A stretch of DNA of 64,000 nt from Oscillospiraceae bacterium (GTDB taxonomy: Bacteria > Bacillota > Clostridia > Oscillospirales > Oscillospiraceae). The position numbers and the translations under genes were made by a program. The first letter of the stretch is position 1; every line of letters begins with the position of its first letter. Below the pieces are notes generated by a model. The model did no database searches. It saw only the letters and a list, made by a program, of their open reading frames with translations, and had not been told where the DNA came from. Shown in pieces: positions 7,384 through 14,918 of this stretch. Where the stretch lies: positions 43,837 to 107,836 of the forward strand of contig CAJTFN010000015.1 in assembly GCA_910575815.1 (NCBI GenBank). Direction: 5' to 3'.

Positions 7384-7830
7384 TTACTCCTTTGTTGAGA
7401 GTATCCACGCATCGAGCGTGTCGCATACATTCCGTATATCTTGCTCGTGACCTGTGGTGTACAAGGACAAAAGTCGCTGTATGGGTATTTTCTGGAGAAT
7501 CTCGTGGAAAATAAGATTCCTCGTACACTGGAAGTAGGCTAAAACCCAGCCAGCCCAATATTCCGGGGATTTGTCCATGAAGAACTCGTGCGGCTCCTGA
7601 TATTCGGGCAGATGGAGGTCCTCCATCACAAAGTTGACAAGCTCCGCGCCATTGCATCCGGCGACGAACTTCGGATGCCCCTGGGCGAAAAGCTGCCCTG
7701 TTTTCGATTTTGCCAGACGTTCGCAAAAGAGGGAGAGGTCATCATTGCATGTATTCGCGACCCAATCGAAAGCCTGACCCAAAATATCCTGGGATGATTC
7801 CAGGTACACCTCATCGTAAGCGGGGGTCAT
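7384..7830 (-). CDS. DUF3990-associated small protein (148 aa)
   Basis: This 148-residue protein resembles the short acidic proteins commonly encoded next to DUF3990 genes in Clostridia: YLESSQDILGQAFDWV near the N-terminus, FAQGHPKFVAGCNGAELV in the middle, and the diagnostic YWAGWVLAYFQ near residue 95. It overlaps the DUF3990 gene by 20 bases, so the two are translationally coupled. A toxin/antidote or effector/chaperone relation is plausible from co-occurrence, but function is not established. Confidence 0.7.
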   Translation of the reverse strand: MTPAYDEVYLESSQDILGQAFDWVANTCNDDLSLFCERLAKSKTGQLFAQGHPKFVAGCNGAELVNFVMEDLHLPEYQEPHEFFMDKSPEYWAGWVLAYFQCTRNLIFHEILQKIPIQRLLSLYTTGHEQDIRNVCDTLDAWILSTKE

Positions 7831-8482
7831 CGGCGGTCATCTCCTCTCTCATGATATCCAGCATATATAAATCGTCTGCAAAAGCGTCTTCTCTGACCAT
7901 TTCCCGGTACATTTTCCGGGCTTCTTTGTCTCTGGCCATTGCTTGTTCCGCATAGACGGCTGCTTTAGCCGGAATGTTCCCCTGATATTCGATTTGACGG
8001 AAGGCCGCTTTGCTTTTGAGAACAACTTGTTCGCCAAGTGCGCCCAAATGCATTGCGTGCTTCAGCTGGGAAAGCGAGATGCCGTTGCTCACAAAGTTTT
8101 TTGCAAACGTGAAATAGGAGTCGTCGGCGCGATAACCGCGAATCACATCGTAGTCTTCAGGAGACACGAAAAAATGCTTCTCCAGATACTTTTTCGCTTG
8201 GCCGGAAATACTGCCTCTTTCCCAATAGGAGCGATAGTGCGCGAGAATTGCCAACCAGGTGAGAATTCCATATTTCGGAGAATTCAGGTCGAGAATGGCA
8301 AGACCCGAAGTGTCGAACTCGTATATGTTAGCGAATCCATCCATGGCGCGGGAGCATGCCCATTCTTTTGCCAATTCCAGGTCCTGGGTACAGTAAAACC
8401 CTCGGCCATAGTCGTTTGTCGTCTTCCCCTTACCCCAAATAGGTGGGTCAACGATTAACGAAGAGCCGTGGTAAAGTATCAT
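7811..8482 (-). CDS. DUF3990 protein, predicted ADP-ribosyltransferase fold
   Basis: ATG at 8482 is chosen (GAGGGGGGG about 8 bases upstream; a GTG at 8491 lies too close). The 223-residue protein begins ILYHGSSLIVDPPI, followed by NDYGRGFYCTQDLELAKEWAC and YEFDTSGLAILDL. H-G-S at the N-terminus and DYGRGFY-T are the conserved DUF3990 motifs, thought to form an ADP-ribosyltransferase-like pocket; the catalytic activity is inferred from fold. It leads an operon with the 7384-7830 gene and has its own sigma-A-like promoter. Confidence 0.85.
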   Translation of the reverse strand: MILYHGSSLIVDPPIWGKGKTTNDYGRGFYCTQDLELAKEWACSRAMDGFANIYEFDTSGLAILDLNSPKYGILTWLAILAHYRSYWERGSISGQAKKYLEKHFFVSPEDYDVIRGYRADDSYFTFAKNFVSNGISLSQLKHAMHLGALGEQVVLKSKAAFRQIEYQGNIPAKAAVYAEQAMARDKEARKMYREMVREDAFADDLYMLDIMREEMTADDPRLR

Positions 8483-8503
8483 GAGATTCACCCCCCTCTT
8501 TTC

Positions 8504-8531
8504 AGTATACCACGTTCTTGCTTGCGAGCAA
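8504..8531 (-). promoter_or_regulatory. Sigma-A-like promoter of the DUF3990 operon
   Basis: Leftward TTGCTC, a 16-base spacer and TATACT, about 20 bases upstream of the ATG at 8482. Confidence 0.6.
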
Positions 8532-8560
8532 ACTGTTTTTTGATGTGAATATTGCCCCTG

Positions 8561-8737
8561 CTAGGCCATCTCCACCAGATTGCCCTTCAGAGTCAGTCCG
8601 CACTGTTTGAGAACCCTCAACAGCTCCTTGCGAGACTCGAAGAGCGTCTGATTTGTTGGGCCAATGCCGATGATATTGTTAGCCGAATCCATGATACCCC
8701 AAGCCTGATTGGCCTGGAGAAAAACAGCACGCAGCAT
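8561..8737 (-). CDS. Small hypothetical protein (58 aa)
   Basis: Two ATGs lie in frame; AAAGGAGG directly abuts the first, so the second (8737, spacing 6) is preferred. The peptide has a short N-terminal strand (MLRAVFLQANQAWG) and a basic helix (LFESRKELLRVLKQCG). No family is recognised. It is last in a chain of overlapping small genes running from 10804 to 8561. Confidence 0.55.
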   Translation of the reverse strand: MLRAVFLQANQAWGIMDSANNIIGIGPTNQTLFESRKELLRVLKQCGLTLKGNLVEMA

Positions 8738-8749
8738 AAGCATCCTCCT

Positions 8750-8953
8750 TTACATGCTGTGCGCGGAGATTTTCCGCAGCTTGCCCTTCTTGAACAGAAA
8801 AATATTGATGTTGCCAACGTGCCGCAATTCCTCCAAGGCCGTCAATACACGCTCTGTATGCTTTTGCTCAAAGAGACTGCGTTGGGCAGGGTATTTCGGC
8901 TGATACAGGAACATGGAGCCGCTGGCCCTGTCCTGATATACAATGCTGGTCAC
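8750..8953 (-). CDS. Small hypothetical protein (67 aa), GTG start
   Basis: GTG at 8953 follows GGAGG by 7 bases and overlaps the stop of the upstream frameshifted gene in a GTGA arrangement, which points to translational coupling. The peptide ends in a Lys-rich strand (NINIFLFKKGKLRKI). No domain is recognised. A longer upstream extension of the same frame would run into the neighbouring gene and has no ribosome site. Confidence 0.5.
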   Translation of the reverse strand: MTSIVYQDRASGSMFLYQPKYPAQRSLFEQKHTERVLTALEELRHVGNINIFLFKKGKLRKISAHSM

Positions 8954-9179
8954 GCTTCCACCTCCTTCGACAGATATTTGAGGCTGACATTCATGGTGTG
9001 CCCAGTCCGGAGCAGGTACGAAAAGTACCCGTTGCCAGAGTCGTCCGGACCGCGAGGAATTTTGCCTCAGCGACACCGCGGGGGTTATCCAGAATACGGA
9101 CGATTTTTACGGTGCAGTCCGACTTGTTCTTGCCGACAAAGGAATACCGGCAGATGTCGCCAGCTTTGAAATTAGACAT
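8950..9179 (-). pseudogene. Small gene interrupted by a frameshift
   Basis: The N-terminal part, from ATG 9179 (MSNFKAGDICRYSFVGKNK), reads well to about 9050 and then degenerates to an early stop at 8991. A second frame, open from 9066 to 8950, continues convincingly (DDSGNGYFSYLLRTGHTMN, then SLKYLSKEVEA) and ends in a GTGA overlap with the next gene. Joining the two needs a one-base loss, or a -1 ribosomal shift, between about 9040 and 9066. The intact product would be about 75 residues. A sequencing error, a true mutation and programmed frameshifting are all possible. Confidence 0.6.
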
Positions 9180-9897
9180 TTTCTTCTCCTTTTTCCAGGC
9201 TCCGAAGCATTTCGGAGACCCGCCGTAGTTCTTTTTGGGCGTGAGGCGTGCCGCCGGAGTTCATTTCCAGGTACCATGTCAGAACCTCTTTCTTAGTTTT
9301 GAGGTCATTGATGTGGACCCGGATGAAGTCCTGGTTCATTCTAGGCCGGCCCTTGAACTCGCCGTACAGTCGCCCAAACACTCGTAGTTCATTATTCACA
9401 AACCGGGTGATGGCAGTCAGGCGCTGAAGCCCATCGACACACACGTAGTCGTTGTAGGCTCCGTTGTCTACCGGCTGGTTCCAGCTAGGGCAGTTGAAAT
9501 ACAGGTCCCGACCGGTTTTGCCGCCCCGCAGCAGGAAGGTGATGTAATCCTCCTGCTGTTTCTCCGTCCAAACGTGTCCTCTCTGGAAGTCTGGACAAAG
9601 AATCAGGCCGGATTTTTCCACTTCTTTTTGAACCCAGCTTACCAGGTCCCGCAGGGAGTAGTCAGCGGCATAGTTACCTCCGGAGGTAAAGGCCGGGATG
9701 TCCCGGAACGAGATAACTCCATCTGCCGGCGGCTGCGTCTCCACAACTAGGCTAGGATTGGCCAAATCCGGCGGAATGAGGGTGAAGGGCATATCCAGGG
9801 CTTTCATTGCCCCAATCAGCGCCATCTGAATATCTGCCTCCTGAGTAATGGAAGCGGGGTCCTCCTCGCACTGGACAACAAAAAGCAATTTTCCCAT
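9172..9897 (-). CDS. Stand-alone DUF262 domain protein (ParB/sulfiredoxin-like NTPase fold)
   Basis: ATG at 9897 with GGAGAA upstream gives 241 residues. The core DUF262 signatures are present: CPDFQRGHVWTEKQQEDYITFLLRGG and VDGLQRLTAITRFVNNELRVFG, followed by the helical N-S-GGT-H segment near the C-terminus. In GmrSD- and BREX-type systems DUF262 domains act as NTPases tied to nucleases. Here the usual C-terminal nuclease (DUF1524) is missing, so this is a minimal regulator-like version. An unusual N-terminal extension of about 90 residues precedes the domain. Overlaps with both neighbours suggest one operon. Confidence 0.8.
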   Translation of the reverse strand: MGKLLFVVQCEEDPASITQEADIQMALIGAMKALDMPFTLIPPDLANPSLVVETQPPADGVISFRDIPAFTSGGNYAADYSLRDLVSWVQKEVEKSGLILCPDFQRGHVWTEKQQEDYITFLLRGGKTGRDLYFNCPSWNQPVDNGAYNDYVCVDGLQRLTAITRFVNNELRVFGRLYGEFKGRPRMNQDFIRVHINDLKTKKEVLTWYLEMNSGGTPHAQKELRRVSEMLRSLEKGEENV

Positions 9898-9902
9898 AGT
9901 TT

Positions 9903-10223
9903 TTATTCTCCTTGCTTGTTTTGAATCTTTTGCCGAAGCCGGCGGCAATTCTCTACCACCTGAGCCTGGTTTCGGATAATTCGCAGGATGGATGCCAGCT
10001 CGCCCCAAGGGTTTACAACGTTGATGTCTCCGGATTCATCAGCCCGGAAACAGGCGCAAACCTCCCCCTTGATTCTGCCAGGGTCCTTGGCTTCAATGGC
10101 CCACTCAATACCACAGAGGTATTTCCCCCCGAACTGATACCAGCGGGAGAGGGCGTTCCGCATGTTTCGGAACGCCTTCTCCTCGGAGTCAGCCAGGGAG
10201 GCCAGCCCTTCCTGCACCGTCAT
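9903..10223 (-). CDS. Small hypothetical protein (106 aa)
   Basis: ATG at 10223 overlaps the upstream stop as ATGA. The protein has a mixed N-terminal half with W-Y-Q-F-G-GKYLCGIEWAIE and a basic C-terminal helix (RIIRNQAQVVENCRRLRQK). No recognised family. It sits between the 10220-10804 gene and the DUF262 gene in one operon. Confidence 0.55.
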   Translation of the reverse strand: MTVQEGLASLADSEEKAFRNMRNALSRWYQFGGKYLCGIEWAIEAKDPGRIKGEVCACFRADESGDINVVNPWGELASILRIIRNQAQVVENCRRLRQKIQNKQGE

Positions 10224-10804
10224 AGGGATAACAGGCAGTCCAGGTACTTGGACGCCTCCTCCAGGCCATTTTCCTGCAGCTTACCCGACAGGAAATCAGT
10301 GTACGCCAGCATGGCGTTCTCGTCCAGACCATAACCAAAGATGAACGGGTCATCCAGGCCATCGCGGTACTCGAAGGCAAAGGCGCCATGCAGGATTGCC
10401 TCTCCCATAAGGCCCTCAATGGTGTCGTAGGTGTAGTCGCCGAAGAAGTCCTCCAAAGAGACGTATTCGGGCTTTATCCACTCCTCCAGGAAATCTTTCT
10501 TGACGGCAATAACAGCCGTGGGCGTCTCATCGGTGTCCCGCAGTGCCTTGGCCTCCTCATCGGACAGCGTGGCATAGGTAGAAACCAGGATATATCCTCC
10601 GGCCAGCGTGTTATCCCGCAGGTCCGGCTTTTCAGCATCCATGCCCTTCTCGTTCCTTAGCTTCTCCAGGGTTGCGACAGCATTGGAAAGCTTGCTGGCC
10701 AGGGGAGAAAACGGGTTAAGTTTGGTTCTCCTCTCATTCAGTATTCTGATGGCGAAGCCAATATCACTGATGTTGTTCAGGTCTTTAATAGTCCAACGTT
10801 CCAT
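10220..10804 (-). CDS. Hypothetical protein (194 aa), first gene of the DUF262 operon
   Basis: ATG at 10804 with GGAGGG upstream and regulon motif copy 5 about 45 bases further up. The protein is soluble and acidic, with a coiled N-terminal helix region (IRILNERRTKLNP, KLSNAVATLEKLRNEKG) and a Tyr/Asp-rich C-terminal half. No domain is recognised. It heads a five- or six-gene chain of overlapping genes down to 8561, which includes the DUF262 protein. Confidence 0.6.
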   Translation of the reverse strand: MERWTIKDLNNISDIGFAIRILNERRTKLNPFSPLASKLSNAVATLEKLRNEKGMDAEKPDLRDNTLAGGYILVSTYATLSDEEAKALRDTDETPTAVIAVKKDFLEEWIKPEYVSLEDFFGDYTYDTIEGLMGEAILHGAFAFEYRDGLDDPFIFGYGLDENAMLAYTDFLSGKLQENGLEEASKYLDCLLSL

Positions 10805-10843
10805 AGAACCCTCCGTTTTTGATAAATTCCTCAAGGTATTTGA

Positions 10844-10874
10844 TTTGATGGTATGCGACTTGAGAAAAAACCAT
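10844..10874 (-). promoter_or_regulatory. Regulon motif, copy 5 (DUF262 operon)
   Basis: ATGGTTTTTTC and GCATACCAT at the standard 18-base distance, about 45 bases upstream of ATG 10804. The -10-like half is the most divergent of the ten copies. Confidence 0.6.
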
Positions 10875-10960
10875 TCCTGGGGGTTGGTTTGGCAAGAAAG
10901 AATGCGGTATTGGGAGGAATATTTTTCATAGCCCGGCACAGCTGGCATAGTCTTGCGGAA

Positions 10961-10985
10961 ATGGCCACCTCATCCAGGTGGCCAT
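10961..10985 (-). terminator. Terminator of the YkgJ/methylase operon
   Basis: ATGGCCACCT pairs with AGGTGGCCAT around CATCC, about 20 bases after the leftward stop at 11004. Confidence 0.75.
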
Positions 10986-11003
10986 TCTCGTTTTGCCGCG
11001 GTA

Positions 11004-11639
11004 TCAGATAGCTCTTTCCAGCCGGCGTTTCAGCTCCTCCAGGTTCGCGGAATGTTGGAGCAGGAAGGATTGATTGAGGTCATAGTTGAAATAGTGCAGA
11101 AAAATCACTTGGGAATAAAATCGCATCTGTTCATCCTGGGTTATTTGCTGGAGCATGGCTGCGAGCTTCGGAAGCATGCGGTACTCTGTGAGCAGAAATG
11201 CCTGGGCTTCCTCGTTGAAGTTCTCTCTCATCCACTCCTCCACAGAAATCAGAGGTCCCGTAAAGTGCGCTTCGTGCTGGTCCCAGTTTTGGAAGGTGCG
11301 GAATGAACCATCCAAAACATTGGGGTTTATGGAGAACGGATATATCCGGCAGGTCCGCGGGCGGGCCTCATAGATGGAGCATTGCCCACCCTCCAGAAAA
11401 ACGCAGGCGTCATCAGGTCCCTTGACCTGCATGAGGAACACCGGATACAGCCCCTGGAGCAGGGTGGGGCAGGTATAGTTGTCGTACAGCTCCCCCATGT
11501 CTTTACACCCAAGATGCCTTGCCATATAAAAAGCATCCATCGGCTCCACCAGGATTTGTTCCTTGACGTGCCGGCAGCAGTTTCCGCAGCGGCAACACTG
11601 AAAATGGACCTTTGCGTTTTCAAATACTTGTTCTACCAT
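11004..11639 (-). CDS. YkgJ-family cysteine-cluster protein
   Basis: This protein of about 211 residues carries the eight-Cys signature of the YkgJ/zinc- or iron-chelating family: CCRCGNCCRHVKE at residue about 17-30, C.TLLQGLYPVFL, then GQCSIYEARPRTCRIYPF near residue 90-110. Members bind Fe-S or zinc and occur widely in element cargo; the reaction here is unknown. ATG at 11639 is used with GGGAGGAG upstream. It follows the 11645-12208 gene directly and completes a three-gene operon with the methylase-like gene. Confidence 0.8.
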   Translation of the reverse strand: MVEQVFENAKVHFQCCRCGNCCRHVKEQILVEPMDAFYMARHLGCKDMGELYDNYTCPTLLQGLYPVFLMQVKGPDDACVFLEGGQCSIYEARPRTCRIYPFSINPNVLDGSFRTFQNWDQHEAHFTGPLISVEEWMRENFNEEAQAFLLTEYRMLPKLAAMLQQITQDEQMRFYSQVIFLHYFNYDLNQSFLLQHSANLEELKRRLERAI

Positions 11640-11644
11640 GAGAA

Positions 11645-12208
11645 TCACTCCTCCCAGTCACAGCCGGCGGCCCGGCAAAACCCATCCTCGTATAAAGTAC
11701 CCTCCTGCCCATATGGCTGTTTGAGGGCGGCAATGCGGATGATGAGGACGCCTCTCTCCCGGCTCTTCGGGCCCGGCTCCACCAGCAGGGAGGGCGCAGA
11801 GGAGGGCCGAGGCGGGAACCCCAGGCAAAGCCGGGCGCCGCTGCCCGCAATCTCCAGGGCATCCCGCAGACACCGAGGGTCAAACTGGCCGCTCACCTGG
11901 AGCTTCCCCCTGCGTGTAACCGTCAACTCCACGGGGTCACCTTCCAGGGTGGGGGCTTCCAGCAGGTAGTAGCTGCCGCTGCCGCACTCCCGTGAGACAG
12001 CGCGGGCCAGGGAATCCATACGGCCTCCTGCCGGAAGATTCTCCGGGCTCCGATTCAAGATAACCGATACCTGGCCATCTGTAATCAGGCAGCCCAGCCC
12101 ACAGGGATGAATTCCGGGACGACAGAACATTTTCTGGGGGTCATACGCCTTTTCCTCCCTCCTCATGATTTTCCGTAGGGTGCCCATCTGTTTCTTTGTT
12201 AGTTCCAT
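11645..12208 (-). CDS. Hypothetical protein (187 aa) between methylase-like and YkgJ genes
   Basis: ATG at 12208 is chosen for its AAGGAGG site, which lies inside the 3' end of the methylase-like gene; the two overlap by 68 bases. The protein begins with a basic helix (MELTKKQMGTLRKIMRREEK), followed by beta-rich segments (DGQVSVILNRSPENLPAGG, PVELTVTRRGKLQVSGQF). The layout is slightly reminiscent of ligand- or clamp-like folds, but I do not assign a family. Tight coupling suggests it works with its neighbours. Confidence 0.55.
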   Translation of the reverse strand: MELTKKQMGTLRKIMRREEKAYDPQKMFCRPGIHPCGLGCLITDGQVSVILNRSPENLPAGGRMDSLARAVSRECGSGSYYLLEAPTLEGDPVELTVTRRGKLQVSGQFDPRCLRDALEIAGSGARLCLGFPPRPSSAPSLLVEPGPKSRERGVLIIRIAALKQPYGQEGTLYEDGFCRAAGCDWEE

Positions 12209-12956
12209 TATTGTGACCCTCCTTTTCCCCACAATCTATACGTCTGAACCAATCAATCACAACCCGGTCCGACCATGGCGGCAGGTAGTAAATCGGGGTG
12301 TACCAGATTTGCTGGTCCTCCTGTTCGATAGGACGCAGGAGACTCAGACCAATAAGAGGGCTCGATAGTGTATTTCCGACTATCACATATCCACCGCAGC
12401 CCAGCAGGCTCAGCTGAACAAAACACATTCCGGCGACAGTCCAGCTAATATCCTGACCAACAAAGAGAACCTGCCTCTGAAAATCTATCCCTCTTTGGAT
12501 ACACTCATTCGCAAACGCAATCAGCGTAGCCCCCGCACCGCAGACTGGGTCATGCACGGATGCCCAGCCGCGTTTCTGGATGCATTCTTCGACGTCATCG
12601 ATGGTTAAGGAACTCATCATCTGGCATACCGCGTACGGCGTAAATGTCTCTCCCCGTGAATGGTTCGATAGCTTGAGCTCCATGTACAGATTTCCCAGGA
12701 AATCCTGGGCAGGATTTCGCTCCAAAGCTTCCATGGTCAAATCAAACATATGCCCAAAGCATTCCCACTCATCGTCATGGTAAAAGCCCGTTATGTGCGT
12801 TGGAAGCGGCTCATTCTTCAGGTGTTTGTTGATATCCAGGGTACGCTGAGAAATGGTGATGAAGTCCTCCCATGCTATTCTGCGGTCTCGCCTGTTTGTG
12901 AGACACTCAAAGTTCCTGCAAAATTCCTTCTGTAAATGCATGATATTTTTGGACAT
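12141..12956 (-). CDS. N6-adenine methylase-like protein lacking a visible catalytic motif
   Basis: The 271-residue protein has the N6_Mtase layout: a helical N-terminus, then RGETFTPYAVCQMM, then motif I as DPVCGAGATLIAFANE (residues about 138-153), then VGQDISWTVAGMCFVQLSLLG and VIVGNTLSSPL. The expected NPPY/F motif IV is not visible before the charged C-terminal tail. It may bind SAM or DNA without methylating, or work with another subunit. No specificity or restriction subunit is adjacent. ATG at 12956 has GGAGG 5 bases upstream. The promoter region shares a 13-mer with that of the 14260 gene. Confidence 0.75.
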   Translation of the reverse strand: MSKNIMHLQKEFCRNFECLTNRRDRRIAWEDFITISQRTLDINKHLKNEPLPTHITGFYHDDEWECFGHMFDLTMEALERNPAQDFLGNLYMELKLSNHSRGETFTPYAVCQMMSSLTIDDVEECIQKRGWASVHDPVCGAGATLIAFANECIQRGIDFQRQVLFVGQDISWTVAGMCFVQLSLLGCGGYVIVGNTLSSPLIGLSLLRPIEQEDQQIWYTPIYYLPPWSDRVVIDWFRRIDCGEKEGHNNGTNKETDGHPTENHEEGGKGV

Positions 12957-12975
12957 AGGCACCTCCTTCGCGAAA

Positions 12976-13015
12976 CATCATACAGACAGGAGAACTGGAT
13001 TTCAAAAGATGTTCC
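12976..13015 (-). promoter_or_regulatory. Promoter with the shared 13-mer, copy 1
   Basis: Leftward GGAACATCTTTTG (13003-13015), then 20 bases, then TATGAT, just upstream of the methylase-like start. The same 13-mer with a similar gap occurs before the 14260 start. Confidence 0.5.
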
Positions 13016-13031
13016 TTTTTGATTTCACAAA

Positions 13032-13064
13032 AAAAGCAGCCGCCCGATATGGACGGCTGCTTTT
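13032..13064 (-). terminator. Terminator of the 13064-14260 gene
   Basis: AAAGCAGCCG pairs with CGGCTGCTTT around GCCCGATATGG-like loop bases; the leftward strand continues in a run of T. Confidence 0.85.
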
Positions 13065-14260
13065 CACAGCTCTGGCAAATGAACCTGGAGAGGCCGGCCA
13101 GCCCGTTTGAAAAGAATGGGCAGAGGCGGCACAGCCTCTTTTGGGAGGGCCAGGGATGAGTACGTGGCAAGAAGAAGTGCGGTTAGGTTCTGATGGGGGA
13201 GTTGGGAGAGACCTTCTTTCAAAACGGAATACAAAAACGCGTCAGAAATGTCATAATATCCAGATAAATCTCCATCGGCAAAACTAATTTTGTATAAGAC
13301 ATATGGCCGGTTTTTGTACTGTGTATCCATCAGGAGGAGACTCCGAATTTCCCCGGTTGGGTCATCAAACCGAATACACACACCCTCCTCTGGCAAGGGG
13401 CGTCTATTGGATGCCAATTGCCTTTGCGCACCCTCCAGGTCGAACAGACTGTATGTCAGGTTGGTGAGCGGGGCATAGCGAGAATCATATGTTTTAGTGG
13501 GGGCGATGCTCTGTGTGCGCTCGTTGATAAAGGGGAGGAGGGCGGCGGCCATGTTGCAGTGTCCCCTCTGGGTCTGCTCCAGTCTGGCGAAATCCTGTGG
13601 GGACTTGATGGAAATTCCGTATTTGGCATATAGAAGCTGGGGATTCTCCCAATCTTCATCCAAACATACATCCTCGCCATCAGACGAGAGTTTCCGCCGC
13701 ATCAAAATGGTTGGTACGTCTGAAAATGGGTAAGGGCAGGGACCAGCCAGTGGTTCCCCTTTGACACTCACCCCTTGGATGTAGGTATCCAATGCGTCCT
13801 TATCAGGCCGCAGATACTCCATTGTCTGCAACGATAAGTCGAGATAGGCGTTGACAATATTATCTCCGGCGATTTTCCGCTTTTCCGATTGGACCCGCAG
13901 GGTTGCACCAAGGAAATCCGCAATTAGGGGGAATTTTCTCTTCCTGCGAATTTCATTGGAGAGCGCAGAATAGAAATCATGCAGGTTCGCAGCAAACTTA
14001 TCCGGGTCGGTAAAGGCGAGGCCGAGTTGGGAATTATACTGCTGGGAGAACTCACTTGAGAGGGCGCCGTGGCAAAACTGGAGGATACCTATGGCCAATT
14101 CCGTGACAGAGACTCCTTCGAGTTCGTCCAGGACCATGCAGGCGGTGGAGAAGGTGCGCTCCATGATAAGCTGCTCATTAGGCGGGGCGGCCTGAATCCT
14201 CTTGGAGTTTGCCTTATAGCGAGACATCATCTGGTCCATACTTTTTTTGAGAGTAGACAT
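13064..14260 (-). CDS. Hypothetical protein (398 aa)
   Basis: ATG at 14260 has AGGAGG 5 bases upstream. The protein is soluble, with an all-helical N-terminal half (basic MSTLKKSMDQMMSRYKANSKR, then several Leu-rich helices). A more mixed C-terminal half contains VCIRFDDPTGEIRSLLLMDT and a Tyr-rich stretch. No known domain is recognised. It is transcribed alone from a promoter sharing a 13-mer with the methylase operon, suggesting joint control. Length and codon use look like a real, intact gene. Confidence 0.65.
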   Translation of the reverse strand: MSTLKKSMDQMMSRYKANSKRIQAAPPNEQLIMERTFSTACMVLDELEGVSVTELAIGILQFCHGALSSEFSQQYNSQLGLAFTDPDKFAANLHDFYSALSNEIRRKRKFPLIADFLGATLRVQSEKRKIAGDNIVNAYLDLSLQTMEYLRPDKDALDTYIQGVSVKGEPLAGPCPYPFSDVPTILMRRKLSSDGEDVCLDEDWENPQLLYAKYGISIKSPQDFARLEQTQRGHCNMAAALLPFINERTQSIAPTKTYDSRYAPLTNLTYSLFDLEGAQRQLASNRRPLPEEGVCIRFDDPTGEIRSLLLMDTQYKNRPYVLYKISFADGDLSGYYDISDAFLYSVLKEGLSQLPHQNLTALLLATYSSLALPKEAVPPLPILFKRAGRPLQVHLPEL

Positions 14261-14282
14261 TGGGACCTCCTTTCCTGTTCGC

Positions 14283-14323
14283 TATTGTAGCAGGGGAGAA
14301 GGGAGGGAGGCAAAAGATGTTCC
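14283..14323 (-). promoter_or_regulatory. Promoter with the shared 13-mer, copy 2
   Basis: Leftward GGAACATCTTTTG (14311-14323), then 21 bases, then TACAAT about 20 bases upstream of ATG 14260. Confidence 0.5.
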
Positions 14324-14390
14324 AAAAAGGATTGGTTTGACGAAAGGAAGGTGGCAAAAGGCGGCCGCGGGCTGCACCTGGCCCAATGCA

Positions 14391-14419
14391 GAAAAACAGG
14401 GCAGCCTAGGCTGCCCTGT
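14391..14419 (-). terminator. Terminator of the SecB-like operon
   Basis: A perfect palindrome, ACAGGGCAGCC with GGCTGCCCTGT; the leftward strand continues TTTTTC. Confidence 0.85.
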
Positions 14420-14494
14420 CGTAGGTAAAGAACCGAATATTCAATTAAACTTATATTGTATACAAGGGAAACGATTATTCGCCCGGTTTGGATA

Positions 14495-14905
14495 TCAGGA
14501 ATCGCTTGCCATTTGAGTGAAATCTAAGAAGGGTATGTGAACAGTAGCGAAGGGACTGGCATCGGTTATTTGCACAACATGCGGGCGAATATAACTGAGC
14601 AGCAAAGACGGGGCGTTTTGCGATAAAAGTTTTTCTACCATGTCATCTGAGTAGTCGTTGCCCCATTGGAAGGTTGCCTGCATGGTTATAGAGAGTCGGA
14701 AAGGGGAAGATTGTTCTTCGTCTCCCAATATGCATTCTAAGATTACATCAGACTCGTGTGCTTGCTGGTTGCTGCGGGCTACATTGAGGGCCACCGGAAA
14801 ATTGAATTCGGCGAGCTCTTTTTTTACATCAAAAGATGGGTTAATATCATAGGTGAGCTTCACCAGGAATGGATTCGTAAACCTAAATCCGCTCAGTGGA
14901 ACCAT
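14495..14905 (-). CDS. SecB-like chaperone-fold protein
   Basis: This 136-residue protein matches the SecB-like pattern: strands with NPFLVKLTYDINPSFD and LNVARSN, then ILECILGDE and a hydrophobic SITMQATFQWG. The C-terminal signature LLSQNAPSLLLSYIRPHVVQITDASPF follows, where SecB has NAP..L.PY.R.....T. Firmicutes usually lack housekeeping SecB; stand-alone SecB-like proteins occur with toxin-antitoxin-chaperone loci and other mobile cargo. It probably binds the unfolded product of a neighbouring gene, which is inference. ATG has GAGGTGG upstream. It is third in an operon with a DUF6575-like protein and a hypothetical protein. Confidence 0.8.
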   Translation of the reverse strand: MVPLSGFRFTNPFLVKLTYDINPSFDVKKELAEFNFPVALNVARSNQQAHESDVILECILGDEEQSSPFRLSITMQATFQWGNDYSDDMVEKLLSQNAPSLLLSYIRPHVVQITDASPFATVHIPFLDFTQMASDS

Positions 14906-14918
14906 GCTTTACCACCTC

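Noticed and set aside
12141..12956. Complete type I restriction-modification locus
   Set aside because: Only one methylase-like gene is present; no specificity or restriction subunit is adjacent and the catalytic motif is not visible.
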